This document shows, one piece after another, positions 1 through 8,544 of a DNA stretch of 64,000 nt. The notes below the pieces were generated by a model, which saw only the letters and a list, made by a program, of their open reading frames with translations, searched no databases and was not told the origin of the DNA. The stretch covers positions 1 through 64,000 of the forward strand of contig JAFYSF010000007.1 in the NCBI GenBank assembly GCA_017559505.1. Reading direction: 5' to 3'. Position 1 is the first letter of the stretch, and each line of letters starts with the position of its first letter. A program made the translations under genes and the position numbers. This DNA is from Paludibacteraceae bacterium. Its GTDB lineage: Bacteria; Bacteroidota; Bacteroidia; Bacteroidales; Paludibacteraceae.

Positions 1-100
1 TGATACCAGTTGAATACTCGATTGGCATGTTGTAGCCAGCAAATTCGTGCATTTTTGCACCTAAACCGATGTGAATGTCGGTAAATGGAGTTGTTTTCAT
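1..100 (-). CDS. gcvT: Aminomethyltransferase, glycine cleavage T protein (5' part only)
   Basis: Only the first 33 codons are inside the window; the gene continues past position 1. The start reads [20 protein letters not shown] and continues with [13 protein letters not shown], the highly conserved beginning of GcvT, with the H-x-x-x-G-A-K-M and PxxY elements. GcvT takes the aminomethyl group from the lipoylated H protein and passes it to tetrahydrofolate. It lies 109 bases downstream of pepT on the same strand, an arrangement known from Bacteroides. The gap (101-209) holds imperfect short repeats of the type gtcaacag / gtctgtagac and no clear promoter, so read-through from pepT is plausible. 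Confidence 0.85.
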   Translation of the reverse strand, partial: MKTTPFTDIHIGLGAKMHEFAGYNMPIEYSTGI

Positions 101-209
101 TGAATTTATAAATTTAAAGTTGTGTGTTTATGTTTTTTTTTTGTCGAAAGTCAAAACGGTCAACAGTCAACAGACCATAAGCGACTGTAGACTGTTGTCT
201 GTAGACGTA

Positions 210-1418
210 TTATTTTACTAATTTGATGATGTTGATAACAGTTTCTACAGCTTTTTGCATAGATTGCACAGGGATGAACTCGTAGCGACCGTGGAAGTTG
301 TGACCACCAGTGAAGAGGTTAGGGCAAGGAAGACCTTTGAACGAAAGTTGAGCACCATCAGTACCACCACGGATAGGTTTTACTTTAGGAGTAACACCAG
401 CCAATTCCATAGCTTCGAATGCGAGGTCGACGATATGTTTCACTGGTTCAACCTTTTCGCGCATGTTGTAGTATTGGTCTTTGAGTTCGATAGAAACAGT
501 GCCTTCGCCATATTTTTTGTTCATAGTGTCGGCAGCAGCTACCATAGTAGCTTTGCGTTCTTCGAATTTAGCGCGGTCGTGGTCGCGGATGATATACACC
601 AAAGAAGCTTGATCAACAGCACCATTTGAAGCCACAAGGTGATAGAAACCTTCGTAACCTTCAGTGTTTTCAGGAGCGTCGATAGGAAGCAATGAGTTGT
701 ACTCTTGAGTCAATTTGATTGCATTGATCATTTTGTTTTTAGCAGTGCCAGGGTGAACGTTGCAACCTTGGAATTTGAGAGAGGCAGCAGCTGCATTGAA
801 GTTTTCGTATTCCAATTCGCCAATTTCGCCACCATCGACAGTATAAGCCCATTCGCAACCAAAAGCTTCAACATCAAAGTGGTGAGCACCTTGACCGATT
901 TCTTCATCAGGGTTGAATGCTACACGGATTTTGCCGTGTTTGATTTCAGGATGAGCCAAGAGATACTCCATAGCAGTCATAATTTCGCAGATACCAGCTT
1001 TGTCGTCGGCACCGAGAAGAGTGTGACCATTAGTAACCACGAGGTCTTGACCTTTATATTTCAACAATTCAGGGAATTGTTCTGTTGACAATACGATATT
1101 TTCGGCAGCATCGAGTACGATATTGTTGCCATCATAGTTTTCTACCACGCGAGGTTTCACGTTTTTGCCACTCATATCAGGAGCAGTGTCGAGGTGAGCG
1201 ATGAAACCGATAGTAGGGATTTTTTCGTCAGTATTTGCAGGGAGAGTAGCCATTACATAGCCGTTGCCATCGAGAGTAACATCAGTAAGACCGATTTGTT
1301 TCAACTCTTCAGCAAGGTATTCAGCAAAAGTCATCTGACCCGGAGTAGAAGGAGTGAGACCTGTGTTCTCGTCAGATGTAGTGTGGAAACCCACATACTT
1401 GAAAAAGCGTTTTAGCAT
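210..1418 (-). CDS. pepT: Peptidase T (tripeptide aminopeptidase)
   Basis: A cytoplasmic zinc aminotripeptidase of the M20 family, 402 residues, close to the about 408 of the enterobacterial enzyme. The start is [17 protein letters not shown], as in the family; an in-frame ATG 26 codons upstream would add a tail unlike PepT and was not used. Metal and catalytic residues are visible: HLDTAPD (H75, D77), GADDKAG (D138/139), PDEEIGQG (E172/173), TVDGGE (D195) and a late [11 protein letters not shown] histidine. [10 protein letters not shown], before that histidine, is also typical. The gene is 84 bases downstream of fabG and 109 upstream of gcvT on the same strand. It probably finishes digestion of imported tripeptides. 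Confidence 0.95.
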   Translation of the reverse strand: MLKRFFKYVGFHTTSDENTGLTPSTPGQMTFAEYLAEELKQIGLTDVTLDGNGYVMATLPANTDEKIPTIGFIAHLDTAPDMSGKNVKPRVVENYDGNNIVLDAAENIVLSTEQFPELLKYKGQDLVVTNGHTLLGADDKAGICEIMTAMEYLLAHPEIKHGKIRVAFNPDEEIGQGAHHFDVEAFGCEWAYTVDGGEIGELEYENFNAAAASLKFQGCNVHPGTAKNKMINAIKLTQEYNSLLPIDAPENTEGYEGFYHLVASNGAVDQASLVYIIRDHDRAKFEERKATMVAAADTMNKKYGEGTVSIELKDQYYNMREKVEPVKHIVDLAFEAMELAGVTPKVKPIRGGTDGAQLSFKGLPCPNLFTGGHNFHGRYEFIPVQSMQKAVETVINIIKLVK

Positions 1419-1502
1419 AATATGATTAAATTTTAAATTTGTTTGATTTACTTGAAATTTGAGAATTAAATCCGGATGGCAACTCTCAACTTTCAACTAT
1501 TA

Positions 1503-2249
1503 TTACATGAGCATACCACCGCAGCAGTGGATAGTTTGTCCGCTTACGTAGCTTGAGAGGTCAGAGCCAAGGAATACTGCCACGTTAGCAACATCCTCTG
1601 GAGTACCACCACGGCGAAGAGGGATGAGTTTGTTCCATTGTTCTTTCACTTCGTCAGACAAAGCACCAGTCATCTCAGTGATAATGAAGCCAGGAGCGAT
1701 ACAGTTAGCACGGATGCCACGAGAACCTACCTCTTTAGCAATAGACTTAGCAAGACCAATCATACCAGCTTTAGAAGCAGAGTAGTTGCATTGACCAGCA
1801 TTACCATTAACACCTACAACAGAGCTCATATTGATGATAGAGCCACCTTTTTGGCGCATCATGATAGGAGTAACAGCATGGATGAAGTTGAATGCAGATT
1901 TGAGGTTTACGTTGATAACAGCGTCCCATTGAGCTTCGCTCATACGCATCATAAGACCGTCTTTAGTGATACCAGCGTTGTTGACAAGGATGTCAACGCG
2001 ACCAAATTCTTTTACGATTTCTTCAACCACTTTGTGTGTATCTTCGAAGCTTGCTGCATTCGAAGCATAGCCTTTAGCTTTTACGCCATAAGCTTCGATT
2101 TCAGCTTGAGTTTTAAGAGCATTTTCGTCGATATTCAAGTCAGTGAAAGCAACATTACAGCCTTCAGAGGCATATTTAAGAGCGATTGCTTTACCAATAC
2201 CGCGTGCTGCGCCAGTAATAATAGCGACTTTTCCTTCTAATAGTTTCAT
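1503..2249 (-). CDS. fabG: 3-oxoacyl-[acyl-carrier-protein] reductase
   Basis: A short-chain dehydrogenase of 248 residues, the usual FabG length. It carries the NADPH-binding TGAARGIG (residues 12-19), NNAG (90-93) and the catalytic set S143, Y156, K160 in SSVVGVNGNAGQCNYSASK. It reduces 3-oxoacyl-ACP in each cycle of fatty acid elongation. The start MKLLEGKVAIITG is where FabG proteins begin; the open frame runs 34 codons further upstream, but that part is unlike the family and overlaps a dispersed repeat (2336-2469). No other fatty acid genes are adjacent. Stand-alone SDR proteins can have other substrates, so the symbol rests on overall likeness and the C-terminal GQTIHCCGGMLM. Confidence 0.88.
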   Translation of the reverse strand: MKLLEGKVAIITGAARGIGKAIALKYASEGCNVAFTDLNIDENALKTQAEIEAYGVKAKGYASNAASFEDTHKVVEEIVKEFGRVDILVNNAGITKDGLMMRMSEAQWDAVINVNLKSAFNFIHAVTPIMMRQKGGSIINMSSVVGVNGNAGQCNYSASKAGMIGLAKSIAKEVGSRGIRANCIAPGFIITEMTGALSDEVKEQWNKLIPLRRGGTPEDVANVAVFLGSDLSSYVSGQTIHCCGGMLM

Positions 2250-2335
2250 ATTCTTAGATTTTTTTGGTTTTAACAGAAGTACAAAATTTTCGTTTTGGGT
2301 TTCTGTTGGTGTTGTTTCTATTTTATTATTTATTG

Positions 2336-2469
2336 TTAGACAGAATGACATAAAGACAGATTATTTCTTTTGTTTACATATGCCTCGCTGAAAAACAAGT
2401 TTTTCATCTTGGCAAATGAATGACATATTTTAAGTTACTTATGTTTTTATGTCATTATGTCTAAAAAAT
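2336..2469. repeat. Inverted pair of an 18-base dispersed repeat
   Basis: TTAGACAGAATGACATAA (2336-2353) is the reverse complement, apart from one base, of TTATGTCATTATGTCTAA inside 2439-2469. The right copy matches 62957-62987 at 29 of 31 positions. It lies in the gap between fabG and the methylase gene. Function unknown. Confidence 0.6.
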
Positions 2470-2474
2470 ATATT

Positions 2475-3191
2475 TTATTTATATATTAAAAATATACAAG
2501 GGCGTTTGTGTAGGTCGGGTTGTTTGCCTTGGCTGAGCAGGTGCTTCCAGTCGCCGATGGTCATAGTGCGAATATATTCGTTTTCGGCTGTGATGTCGGC
2601 AGCTACGCAGAGGCGAGTTTGACCTTGTAGGGTGCGACACAACTCCTCAAGCATTTGCATATTGCGATAGGGGGTTTCGATGAAAATCTGTGTTTGGTGC
2701 TCGCTATAGATGCGTTTTTCGAGTTGTTTGAGTCGAGTAGAGCGGTCGGCTTTCTCGATAGGGAGATAGCCTTGGAAAGCGAACGATTGACCATTGAAAC
2801 CACTTGCCATGAGCGACAAGAGAATGCTTGATGGACCAACTAATGGTACAACTTTGATACCTTTTCTTTGGGCAATGGCTACCACATCGGCACCCGGGTC
2901 GGCAATGGCAGGACAACCAGCCTCAGAGATGATACCCACATCCTTGCCCGCTTTGATAGGGTCGAGGTATGAGGCAATCTGTTTAGGGTCGGTGTGCTGA
3001 TTGAGTTCGAAGAATTGTAGTTCGTCGATATTTATTGCCTTATCCACCTGTTTCAAGAAACGGCGCGCAGTGCGGATATTCTCCACGATAAATACTTTTA
3101 CCTTGCGAATAATATCGGCATTACTCGAAGGTAGTACATTATCAAGCGGAGAGTCGCTCAAAACAGTTGGTATGAGATATAGTGAAGCCAC
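2475..3191 (-). CDS. RsmI-like SAM-dependent methyltransferase (tetrapyrrole methylase fold)
   Basis: 238 residues of the tetrapyrrole-methylase/RsmI superfamily. The signature GIISEAGCPAIADPGAD corresponds to the ISDAGTPLISDPG loop of RsmI, and LVGPSSILLSLMASG and FIETPYRNMQMLEEL follow in the usual order. RsmI itself 2'-O-methylates C1402 of 16S rRNA. This protein begins MASLYLIPTVLSDSPLDNVLP, a Bacteroidota variant shorter than canonical RsmI and probably a paralogue, so the substrate is uncertain. It stands alone, with repeat-rich gaps on both sides. No TAnnTTTG promoter was found directly upstream. Confidence 0.78.
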   Translation of the reverse strand: MASLYLIPTVLSDSPLDNVLPSSNADIIRKVKVFIVENIRTARRFLKQVDKAINIDELQFFELNQHTDPKQIASYLDPIKAGKDVGIISEAGCPAIADPGADVVAIAQRKGIKVVPLVGPSSILLSLMASGFNGQSFAFQGYLPIEKADRSTRLKQLEKRIYSEHQTQIFIETPYRNMQMLEELCRTLQGQTRLCVAADITAENEYIRTMTIGDWKHLLSQGKQPDLHKRPCIFLIYK

Positions 3192-3433
3192 TTTTTGAAT
3201 GATTAGTGTATAGTGATTAGTGTATAGTGTTTTTTGCCCCTTCGGGTCATCGGACGCTCGAACCGAGCGTCCCTACTTTTATTTTGTGCCTATAGGACAA
3301 ATCAATGTCCTATAAGCGATATTGTATTAGTTAAGAGTTGTGAGTTGTCAGACCCCTCAGTCCTTTGGACAGCTCCCCTAACTCAGGGGAGCAGTTTTTT
3401 GGTATGGTGCATCTGTACTCTGTACTCTTGTAA
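3192..3433. repeat. Cluster of unrelated short repeats and hairpins
   Basis: This gap between two minus-strand genes holds several elements: a tandem gattagtgtatagtg; a perfect hairpin GGACGCTCG-aac-CGAGCGTCC (3252-3272); a perfect hairpin TATAGGACA-aatcaa-TGTCCTATA (3291-3314); and GCTCCCCT-aactc-AGGGGAGC (3372-3392) followed by TTTTTT on the plus strand. The last looks like a terminator, although no plus-strand gene precedes it. No gene was seen. Confidence 0.6.
3252..3272. repeat. REP-like hairpin, copy 1
   Basis: A perfect 9-base-pair stem with a 3-base loop, preceded on the minus strand by agtag. A second copy is at 61852-61872. The two differ by a compensated A-T / T-A change inside the stem, so the pairing is kept while the bases differ. 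Confidence 0.65.
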
Positions 3434-4795
3434 TTATTCTTTGATGTTAGGGAGTTCCATTCCGTAACCTTTTTTCTTGTCTTCGCGTTTGAGCAACATA
3501 CCGATGAGGAGAGCAACAACGCCGAATGAAGAGAAGATGACCATTGGGAGAGTGTAGCCGCCTGTTGCGTCGAGCACTTTACCAATAACGATTGGCACGA
3601 GGAGTAAGCCCCAGTTTTGAATCCAGAAGATTACGCAATAAGCAGAACCAAGGATGCGTTCGTCGATGATTTTTGGAACTGAAGGCCACAAAGCTGCAGG
3701 TACCAATGAGAAAGATACGCCAAGGATAGCGATGATAGCAACAGCCAAAGCTTTAGATGGGAACACTGGGAGAAGGAATGCAAAGCTAAGGTGGCAAGCA
3801 ATCATGATGAGTGAGCCAATCATAAGCATAGAAGCAGCTTTACCTTTGCGGTCGATGAATGCTCCGAGGAATGGAGTGAGTATCATTGCAAGGATTGGGA
3901 AACAGCTGAAGAGTTGTGCGCCATTAGCAATGTCGAGAGTTTTGTTCAAGAAGTCAGGCGCATAGCGTTGGAATGGGAAGATAGCAGAGTAGTAGAGCAC
4001 GCAAAGGAGAGCAACCAACCAGAACATTTTGCTTGTGAAGATTTTGCCAAGGTCGCTGAATTTGAATTCTTCTTCAGAAGCTTCTTCAGTGAGTTGGCCA
4101 GCAGCTTCGAGTTGTTTGTCGAGTTTGCGGTCCATAACAACGAATACTGTATAGAAAATAAGACCAATCATGAGCAATACAGCACCGAACAATACAGGAG
4201 CAGATACTGATGCGCCGAAGCTATTAGAGACCATTGGAGCGAGCCACATAGCAGCGAACACGCCAAGACGAGCGATAGACATTTCTAAGCCCATAGCCAT
4301 AGCCATTTCTTTGCCTTTGAACCATTTAGCGATAGCTTTAGAGACTGTAGTACCAGCCATTTCGCAACCGCAACCGAAAATCATGAAACCAAAGCAAGAG
4401 AGTTTGGCCGAAGCAGGAAGAGCAACCCACCAAGAGCCAAGCCAAGATTCGAGACCTGTGCCAACGAAATATTCGCTCATTGCGTAGAATTTGATACAAG
4501 CACCAATCACCATCAATGATGCAGAGAGTAGACCTGTGAAACGGATGCCCATTTTGTCGAGGATGATACCTGCAAAAATGAGGAAGAAACAGAATACGTT
4601 GAGGAAATACTCAGATGCAGCATAAGTGCCGAAAGTACTGCTGTTCCAGCCAAGAGTTGTGTCGAGAAGTTCTTTGAGTGGAGAGAGCATGTCCACGAAC
4701 ATGTAGGCAAAGAACATCATCAAAGCGATGAGAATCAATGCCGCCCAACGAGCTACGAATGAGTCGTTGATGAATTTTTGAAGTTTTTCAGTCAT
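3434..4795 (-). CDS. Major facilitator superfamily transporter
   Basis: A 453-residue inner-membrane protein with about 12 hydrophobic segments, split after the sixth by a charged cytoplasmic loop (DRKLDKQLEAAGQLTEEASEEEFKF), the usual MFS layout. The DKMGIRFTG turn after TM2 and FIDRKGKAASML in the second half match the conserved MFS loop. It ends in a lysine-rich tail. The substrate cannot be told; the nearest neighbours (methylase, orphan membrane protein) give no hint. It has a clear promoter of its own (4838-4867), with a terminator for the upstream gene partly overlapping it. Confidence 0.85.
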   Translation of the reverse strand: MTEKLQKFINDSFVARWAALILIALMMFFAYMFVDMLSPLKELLDTTLGWNSSTFGTYAASEYFLNVFCFFLIFAGIILDKMGIRFTGLLSASLMVIGACIKFYAMSEYFVGTGLESWLGSWWVALPASAKLSCFGFMIFGCGCEMAGTTVSKAIAKWFKGKEMAMAMGLEMSIARLGVFAAMWLAPMVSNSFGASVSAPVLFGAVLLMIGLIFYTVFVVMDRKLDKQLEAAGQLTEEASEEEFKFSDLGKIFTSKMFWLVALLCVLYYSAIFPFQRYAPDFLNKTLDIANGAQLFSCFPILAMILTPFLGAFIDRKGKAASMLMIGSLIMIACHLSFAFLLPVFPSKALAVAIIAILGVSFSLVPAALWPSVPKIIDERILGSAYCVIFWIQNWGLLLVPIVIGKVLDATGGYTLPMVIFSSFGVVALLIGMLLKREDKKKGYGMELPNIKE

Positions 4796-4837
4796 TGCTT
4801 TATAGATTTGTGATTATATAATTTACGTAATATCGTG

Positions 4838-4867
4838 CAAAGGTACAAAAAAATATTTATATAGCAA
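4838..4867 (-). promoter_or_regulatory. Promoter of the MFS gene
   Basis: On the minus strand: TTG (4867-4865), 19 bases, then TACCTTTG (4845-4838), a full match to the Bacteroidota TTG/TAnnTTTG promoter. It is part of a 43-base segment repeated at 5542-5584. Confidence 0.75.
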
Positions 4868-4897
4868 AAAAAGAGAGGTGCAAAATGTTGCACCTCT
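4864..4897 (-). terminator. Rho-independent terminator behind the orphan membrane gene
   Basis: Arms AGAGGTGCAA (4874-4883) and TTGCACCTCT (4888-4897) close a 4-base loop. On the minus strand the stem is followed by CTTTTTTTGC. The T tract runs into the -33 box of the MFS promoter. Confidence 0.75.
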
Positions 4898-4904
4898 TAG
4901 ATAT

Positions 4905-5516
4905 TTAGTCAATATTTATTTTTGTTTTGTATGCTTTGAGGATTAGGTATAGCATTAGACCATTGCATGCTATGTCAAGAGTTTGACGTAATAGGAAGCG
5001 ATATTCCATTAAATTGTCGAGGTAAGGTATTATGCCATTAATTGTTTCAGGAACGAAAAATAGTAGCGTTAGAAGCAATTTAGTTGATTTTTTTGCTGGA
5101 ATATTCCAAAAAAACATTAAAAATGCAATTGTGCAAATTAATCCGAAAAAAGCCAATATTAGTGTTGTATACATTACTTGATTAGATTGATCTGCGCATA
5201 TATTCTTTACAATGTTGAATATTTGATAATTTTCGCTTATAAGACTCAGAAAACGAATGAGTAAACCATCGCAAATTATATAGTATAAGGCTAATAAATA
5301 CATACTTACTTTATGTGTTTTGCTTTTGATGAATTCGTTTTTGTTGTGCGCAAGATAGAAACATGATAATCCCGAAATAAGATAACAACAGAGGTAAGTA
5401 GCTGTAGGGATTTTGTAATTTATATCATTTGGCATTGCAAATGATATAGCCGATGTGAGAATAGGAATTAAGAAAAGGAGTGAAAGTGCGTTTTTTGCGT
5501 TGATGATTGTTTTCAT
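4905..5516 (-). CDS. Hypothetical integral membrane protein
   Basis: 203 residues from ATG 5516 (MKTIINAKNALSLLFLIP). The longer open frame to 5675 starts upstream of the promoter and is not used. Six or so hydrophobic segments alternate with short charged loops. No motif of a known family was recognised. A local duplication brackets the gene: the 43 bases holding its promoter (5542-5584) recur at 4838-4880 as the promoter of the next gene. It has its own promoter and terminator, so it appears to be an independent transcription unit. Function unknown. Confidence 0.6.
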   Translation of the reverse strand: MKTIINAKNALSLLFLIPILTSAISFAMPNDINYKIPTATYLCCYLISGLSCFYLAHNKNEFIKSKTHKVSMYLLALYYIICDGLLIRFLSLISENYQIFNIVKNICADQSNQVMYTTLILAFFGLICTIAFLMFFWNIPAKKSTKLLLTLLFFVPETINGIIPYLDNLMEYRFLLRQTLDIACNGLMLYLILKAYKTKINID

Positions 5517-5541
5517 AGTTGTAGGTTTTATGATTTGTTGG

Positions 5542-5584
5542 CAAAGATACAAAAAAATATTTATATGGCAAAAAAAGAGAGGTG
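5542..5584 (-). promoter_or_regulatory. Promoter of the orphan membrane gene, in a 43-base duplication
   Basis: On the minus strand: TTG (5571-5569), 19 bases, TATCTTTG (5549-5542). The whole segment equals 4838-4880 except for two bases, one of them in the free nn positions of the -7 box. Confidence 0.7.
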
Positions 5585-5585
5585 G

Positions 5586-5691
5586 ATACACACTGTGAGT
5601 GTGTGTCAGTCTTCTTGCTTGAAGGTTGCTTGCACCTTGCTTGAGGGTAAGGTGAATTTTGGATTGACAATACACAATGAGAGTGTGTGTT
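5586..5691. repeat. Composite hairpin repeat, copy 1
   Basis: Two near-palindromes (about 5586-5606 and 5669-5691, core ACACAATGAGAGTGTGTGT) flank a central stretch with GCTTGCACCTTGCTTGA (5628-5644). The same arrangement occurs, inverted, at 40141-40256. The central 17-mer also occurs alone at 24681-24697. Confidence 0.6.
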
Positions 5692-5724
5692 GAGAGGGGT
5701 GGGAAAAATACTGTGTATTGGGTA

Positions 5725-5755
5725 TTGTGTAGGTTGTGATTTTTTTGTATTTTTG
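5725..5755 (+). promoter_or_regulatory. Promoter of feoAB
   Basis: TTG (5725-5727), 20 bases, TATTTTTG (5748-5755), 26 bases before the start codon. No recognisable Fur box was identified by eye. Confidence 0.65.
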
Positions 5756-5781
5756 CAGATTGTTAAAAAGAGAAACGGAAT

Positions 5782-8460
5782 ATGAAATTATCAGATATAG
5801 AAATAGGTGGTCGTGCTGTGATAGTGAAAGTTGCTGGACATGGTGGCTTTCGCCGTAGGATTGTGGAGATGGGCTTTATAAAAGGTAAGGTGGTTGAGGT
5901 GGTGAATCGCGCTCCGCTTGGCGACCCGATAGAGTATTCTGTGATGGGGTATAATGTGAGTTTGCGTCGTAGTGAGGCTGAGAAGATTGAAGTTATCACG
6001 GTGGCAGAGGCTGAGGAGATTGCTAAACAGCGCAAAGAGGGGGCGTTTGCTACTATCACAGAGGATGAGATACGTCAGGTGGCATTGGATCGTAGGCGTG
6101 AGATACAGGTGGCATTGGTGGGAAATCCGAATGCTGGCAAGACATCGTTGTTCAACGTGATTTCGGGAGAACATGAAAAGGTGGGTAATTATTCGGGAGT
6201 GACGGTTGATGCGAAAGAGACTGAATTTGAGTATAAAGGTTATCATATTCGTTTGGTGGATTTGCCGGGTACGTATTCGTTGTCGGCATACTCGCCAGAG
6301 GAGAGATATGTGCGCAGTCAGATAGTGAAAGGGCATCCTGATGTGGTGGTGAATGTGATAGACTCGGGCAACTTGGAGCGTAATATGTTCCTCACGACGC
6401 AGTTGATTGATATGAACGTGCGCATGGTGATAGCACTGAATATGTATGACGAGTTGGAGGCCAAAGGCGATAAGTTTGATTATGAGTCGTTGAGCGCGAT
6501 GATTGGGGTGCCGATGGTGCCTACTGTGTCGCCTAAAATGAGGGGAATCAATGAGTTGTTCGACACCGTGATAAAAATATATGAGGGGTGTGATTATCTT
6601 GATGCAGATGGTAATTTGCTTGCGAATATAGAGAATGATGCTTTGCTAGATAGGCATTATCATGAGTTAGACTTACCACACAAACACTCGTCGCATAACA
6701 AAGATTTGCGCAATCTGATAGTGCCAAATGCAGTGAATCAGCGCATTAGACACATTCATATACACTATGGCGCGACGATTGAGTCGGCAATAAAAAGAAT
6801 AAAAAAGGCATTGAGCGAATTGCCATTAGAATTTAATGATTATACGCCTCGTTATGTGGCAATTAAATTGATAGAGGGCGATGAGGAGATAATGAGAGAG
6901 TTGGCGGTTGTGAGTGAGGAGTTGGGAATAGGATTAGAGCGTTTGGAGGCGTTGTTGGAAGAGATGCGCGAGGAGATAAAGTCGGAATTCAAAGATACGC
7001 CGGAGAACGTAATCAACGATGCAAAATATGGGTTCATTGCAGGAGCATTGAAAGAGACATATATCGCTAAAACAAAGGAGAAAAGCAAGACTACGACTGA
7101 CCGCATTGATAATTTTGTAACAAGCAAATGGTTGGGATATCCGATATTTTTGTTGGCGTTGTTCGTTACGTTTAATGCAACTTTTTTTGTTGGAGCGTAT
7201 CCGATGGGATGGATTGAGGCCGGAGTAGAGATGTTGGCATCGTGGTTGCGCGAGATGATGGCACCGGGAATATTGAGAGATTTGCTTGTAGATGGTATTA
7301 TTTCGGGTGTGGGCGGAGTGTTGGTGTTCTTGCCTAACATATTGATTCTCTATTTCTTTATATCATTAATGGAGTCGACGGGCTATATGGCTCGAGCGGC
7401 ATTCATAATGGACCGATTGATGCACCACATCGGGTTGCATGGACGTTCGTTTATACCGTTGTTTATGGGATTTGGGTGTAATGTGCCAGCAATTATGGCT
7501 ACACGTACGATAGAAAATCGCAATGCGAGGATGATTACGATATTGATAGTGCCGTTGATGTCGTGCAGTGCGCGGTTGCCGATATTCTTGCTGTTGGCAG
7601 GAACGTTCTTCCCGCATCGAGCTGGTATTGTGTTATTTGCAATGTATATAATAGGTGTGGCATTGGCGGCATTGATGGCAATCGTGTTTCGCAAAACACT
7701 ATTTAATAAAGAAGAAACACCATTTGTGATGGAATTGCCACCATACCGTATGCCGAGCGTGAAGACCTTGGTGCGCGACACATGGGATAAAGGTGTGCAA
7801 TATTTGCGCAAAATAGGTACGACGATACTTGTAGGCTCGATAGTGATTTGGGTGTTGAGTTATTTCCCGTTGAATAATGCACAATGCACAATGCATAATA
7901 CACAATTGGAAAATTCTTATCTTGGTCGCATCGGGAAGGCAATTCAGCCAGCTTTGGAGCCGTTAGGATTCGATTGGAAGGCATCGGTGGCATTGGTTAC
8001 GGGTGTTACGGCTAAAGAGATTGTAGTTAGTACGTTGGGTGTGTTATATAGTGCAGATGAGGAAGATACAGCTTTGCTTTCAGACAAATTGCTCAGTGCA
8101 ACTGATGAGAATGGAGAGCCATTGTATAATGGAGCAGTAGCCTTAAGTTTGATGTTATTTGTGCTGATATATTTGCCTTGTATAGGTACGTTGGTGACCA
8201 TTAAGCACGAGACAGGCTCGTGGTGGTGGGCTGTGTTTGTGGCAATATACACGATTGTGCTGGCATGGGTGGTTTCGTTTGTTGTATATCAATCAATTAT
8301 ACATAATATTTGGCAAGAAGTGGTGGTTGGATGTATTTTGCTATTAGTGCTAATTTATATAGTATCGCGTATTATTCGCAAGATGCGTAATAGCAATTCA
8401 GATTCACCTTGCTCGGCATGTTCGGCATCGGGATGTCATGGATGTCCGTATAAGAATTGA
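5782..8460 (+). CDS. feoB: Ferrous iron transporter, FeoA-FeoB fusion
   Basis: An 892-residue inner-membrane Fe(II) uptake protein. Residues 1-73 are an SH3-like FeoA domain, fused to FeoB as is usual in this phylum. The G domain follows: GNPNAGKTS (G1, about 114-122), the switch NYSGVTVDAKET, DLPG (G3, about 160) and NMYD (G4). The permease half has the two gate regions (PLFMGFGCNVPAIMATRTIE and MLFVLIYLPCIGTLVTIKHE). The tail CSACSASGCHGCPYKN is cysteine-rich and might bind metal. Near residue 700, between two permease helices, NNAQCTMHNTQ is encoded by a dispersed repeat (7875-7907). The gene is single, with a good promoter and a strong shared terminator. Confidence 0.95.
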   Translation: MKLSDIEIGGRAVIVKVAGHGGFRRRIVEMGFIKGKVVEVVNRAPLGDPIEYSVMGYNVSLRRSEAEKIEVITVAEAEEIAKQRKEGAFATITEDEIRQVALDRRREIQVALVGNPNAGKTSLFNVISGEHEKVGNYSGVTVDAKETEFEYKGYHIRLVDLPGTYSLSAYSPEERYVRSQIVKGHPDVVVNVIDSGNLERNMFLTTQLIDMNVRMVIALNMYDELEAKGDKFDYESLSAMIGVPMVPTVSPKMRGINELFDTVIKIYEGCDYLDADGNLLANIENDALLDRHYHELDLPHKHSSHNKDLRNLIVPNAVNQRIRHIHIHYGATIESAIKRIKKALSELPLEFNDYTPRYVAIKLIEGDEEIMRELAVVSEELGIGLERLEALLEEMREEIKSEFKDTPENVINDAKYGFIAGALKETYIAKTKEKSKTTTDRIDNFVTSKWLGYPIFLLALFVTFNATFFVGAYPMGWIEAGVEMLASWLREMMAPGILRDLLVDGIISGVGGVLVFLPNILILYFFISLMESTGYMARAAFIMDRLMHHIGLHGRSFIPLFMGFGCNVPAIMATRTIENRNARMITILIVPLMSCSARLPIFLLLAGTFFPHRAGIVLFAMYIIGVALAALMAIVFRKTLFNKEETPFVMELPPYRMPSVKTLVRDTWDKGVQYLRKIGTTILVGSIVIWVLSYFPLNNAQCTMHNTQLENSYLGRIGKAIQPALEPLGFDWKASVALVTGVTAKEIVVSTLGVLYSADEEDTALLSDKLLSATDENGEPLYNGAVALSLMLFVLIYLPCIGTLVTIKHETGSWWWAVFVAIYTIVLAWVVSFVVYQSIIHNIWQEVVVGCILLLVLIYIVSRIIRKMRNSNSDSPCSACSASGCHGCPYKN
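7875..7907 (+). repeat. Dispersed repeat inside feoB, in frame
   Basis: CACAATGCACAATGCATAAT (7880-7899) is identical to 63367-63386 at the end of folB and is read in the same frame, giving QCTMHN in both. It falls in a variable loop of FeoB and does not break the frame. Confidence 0.75.
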
Positions 8461-8481
8461 GAGATATTTTAGTGAAAATAG

Positions 8482-8524
8482 AAAAAAGGCTATACCACAA
8501 ATATTAATGGTATAGCCTTTTTTT
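8482..8524. terminator. Bidirectional terminator between feoB and panB
   Basis: AAAGGCTATACCA and TGGTATAGCCTTT pair around a 10-base loop, with A and T tracts outside. It can serve feoB on plus and panB on minus. Confidence 0.85.
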
Positions 8525-8544
8525 ATTGAGTATACTTAAAAAAA

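Noticed and set aside
1419..1496. 26-residue N-terminal extension of PepT
   Set aside because: PepT proteins start at MLKRF; the extension is low-complexity leader sequence.
8400..8457. FeoC or a ferredoxin-like domain at the FeoB C-terminus
   Set aside because: Only a short CxxC-x4-CxxC tail is present, without a fold-sized domain; such tails are common on Bacteroidota FeoB proteins.
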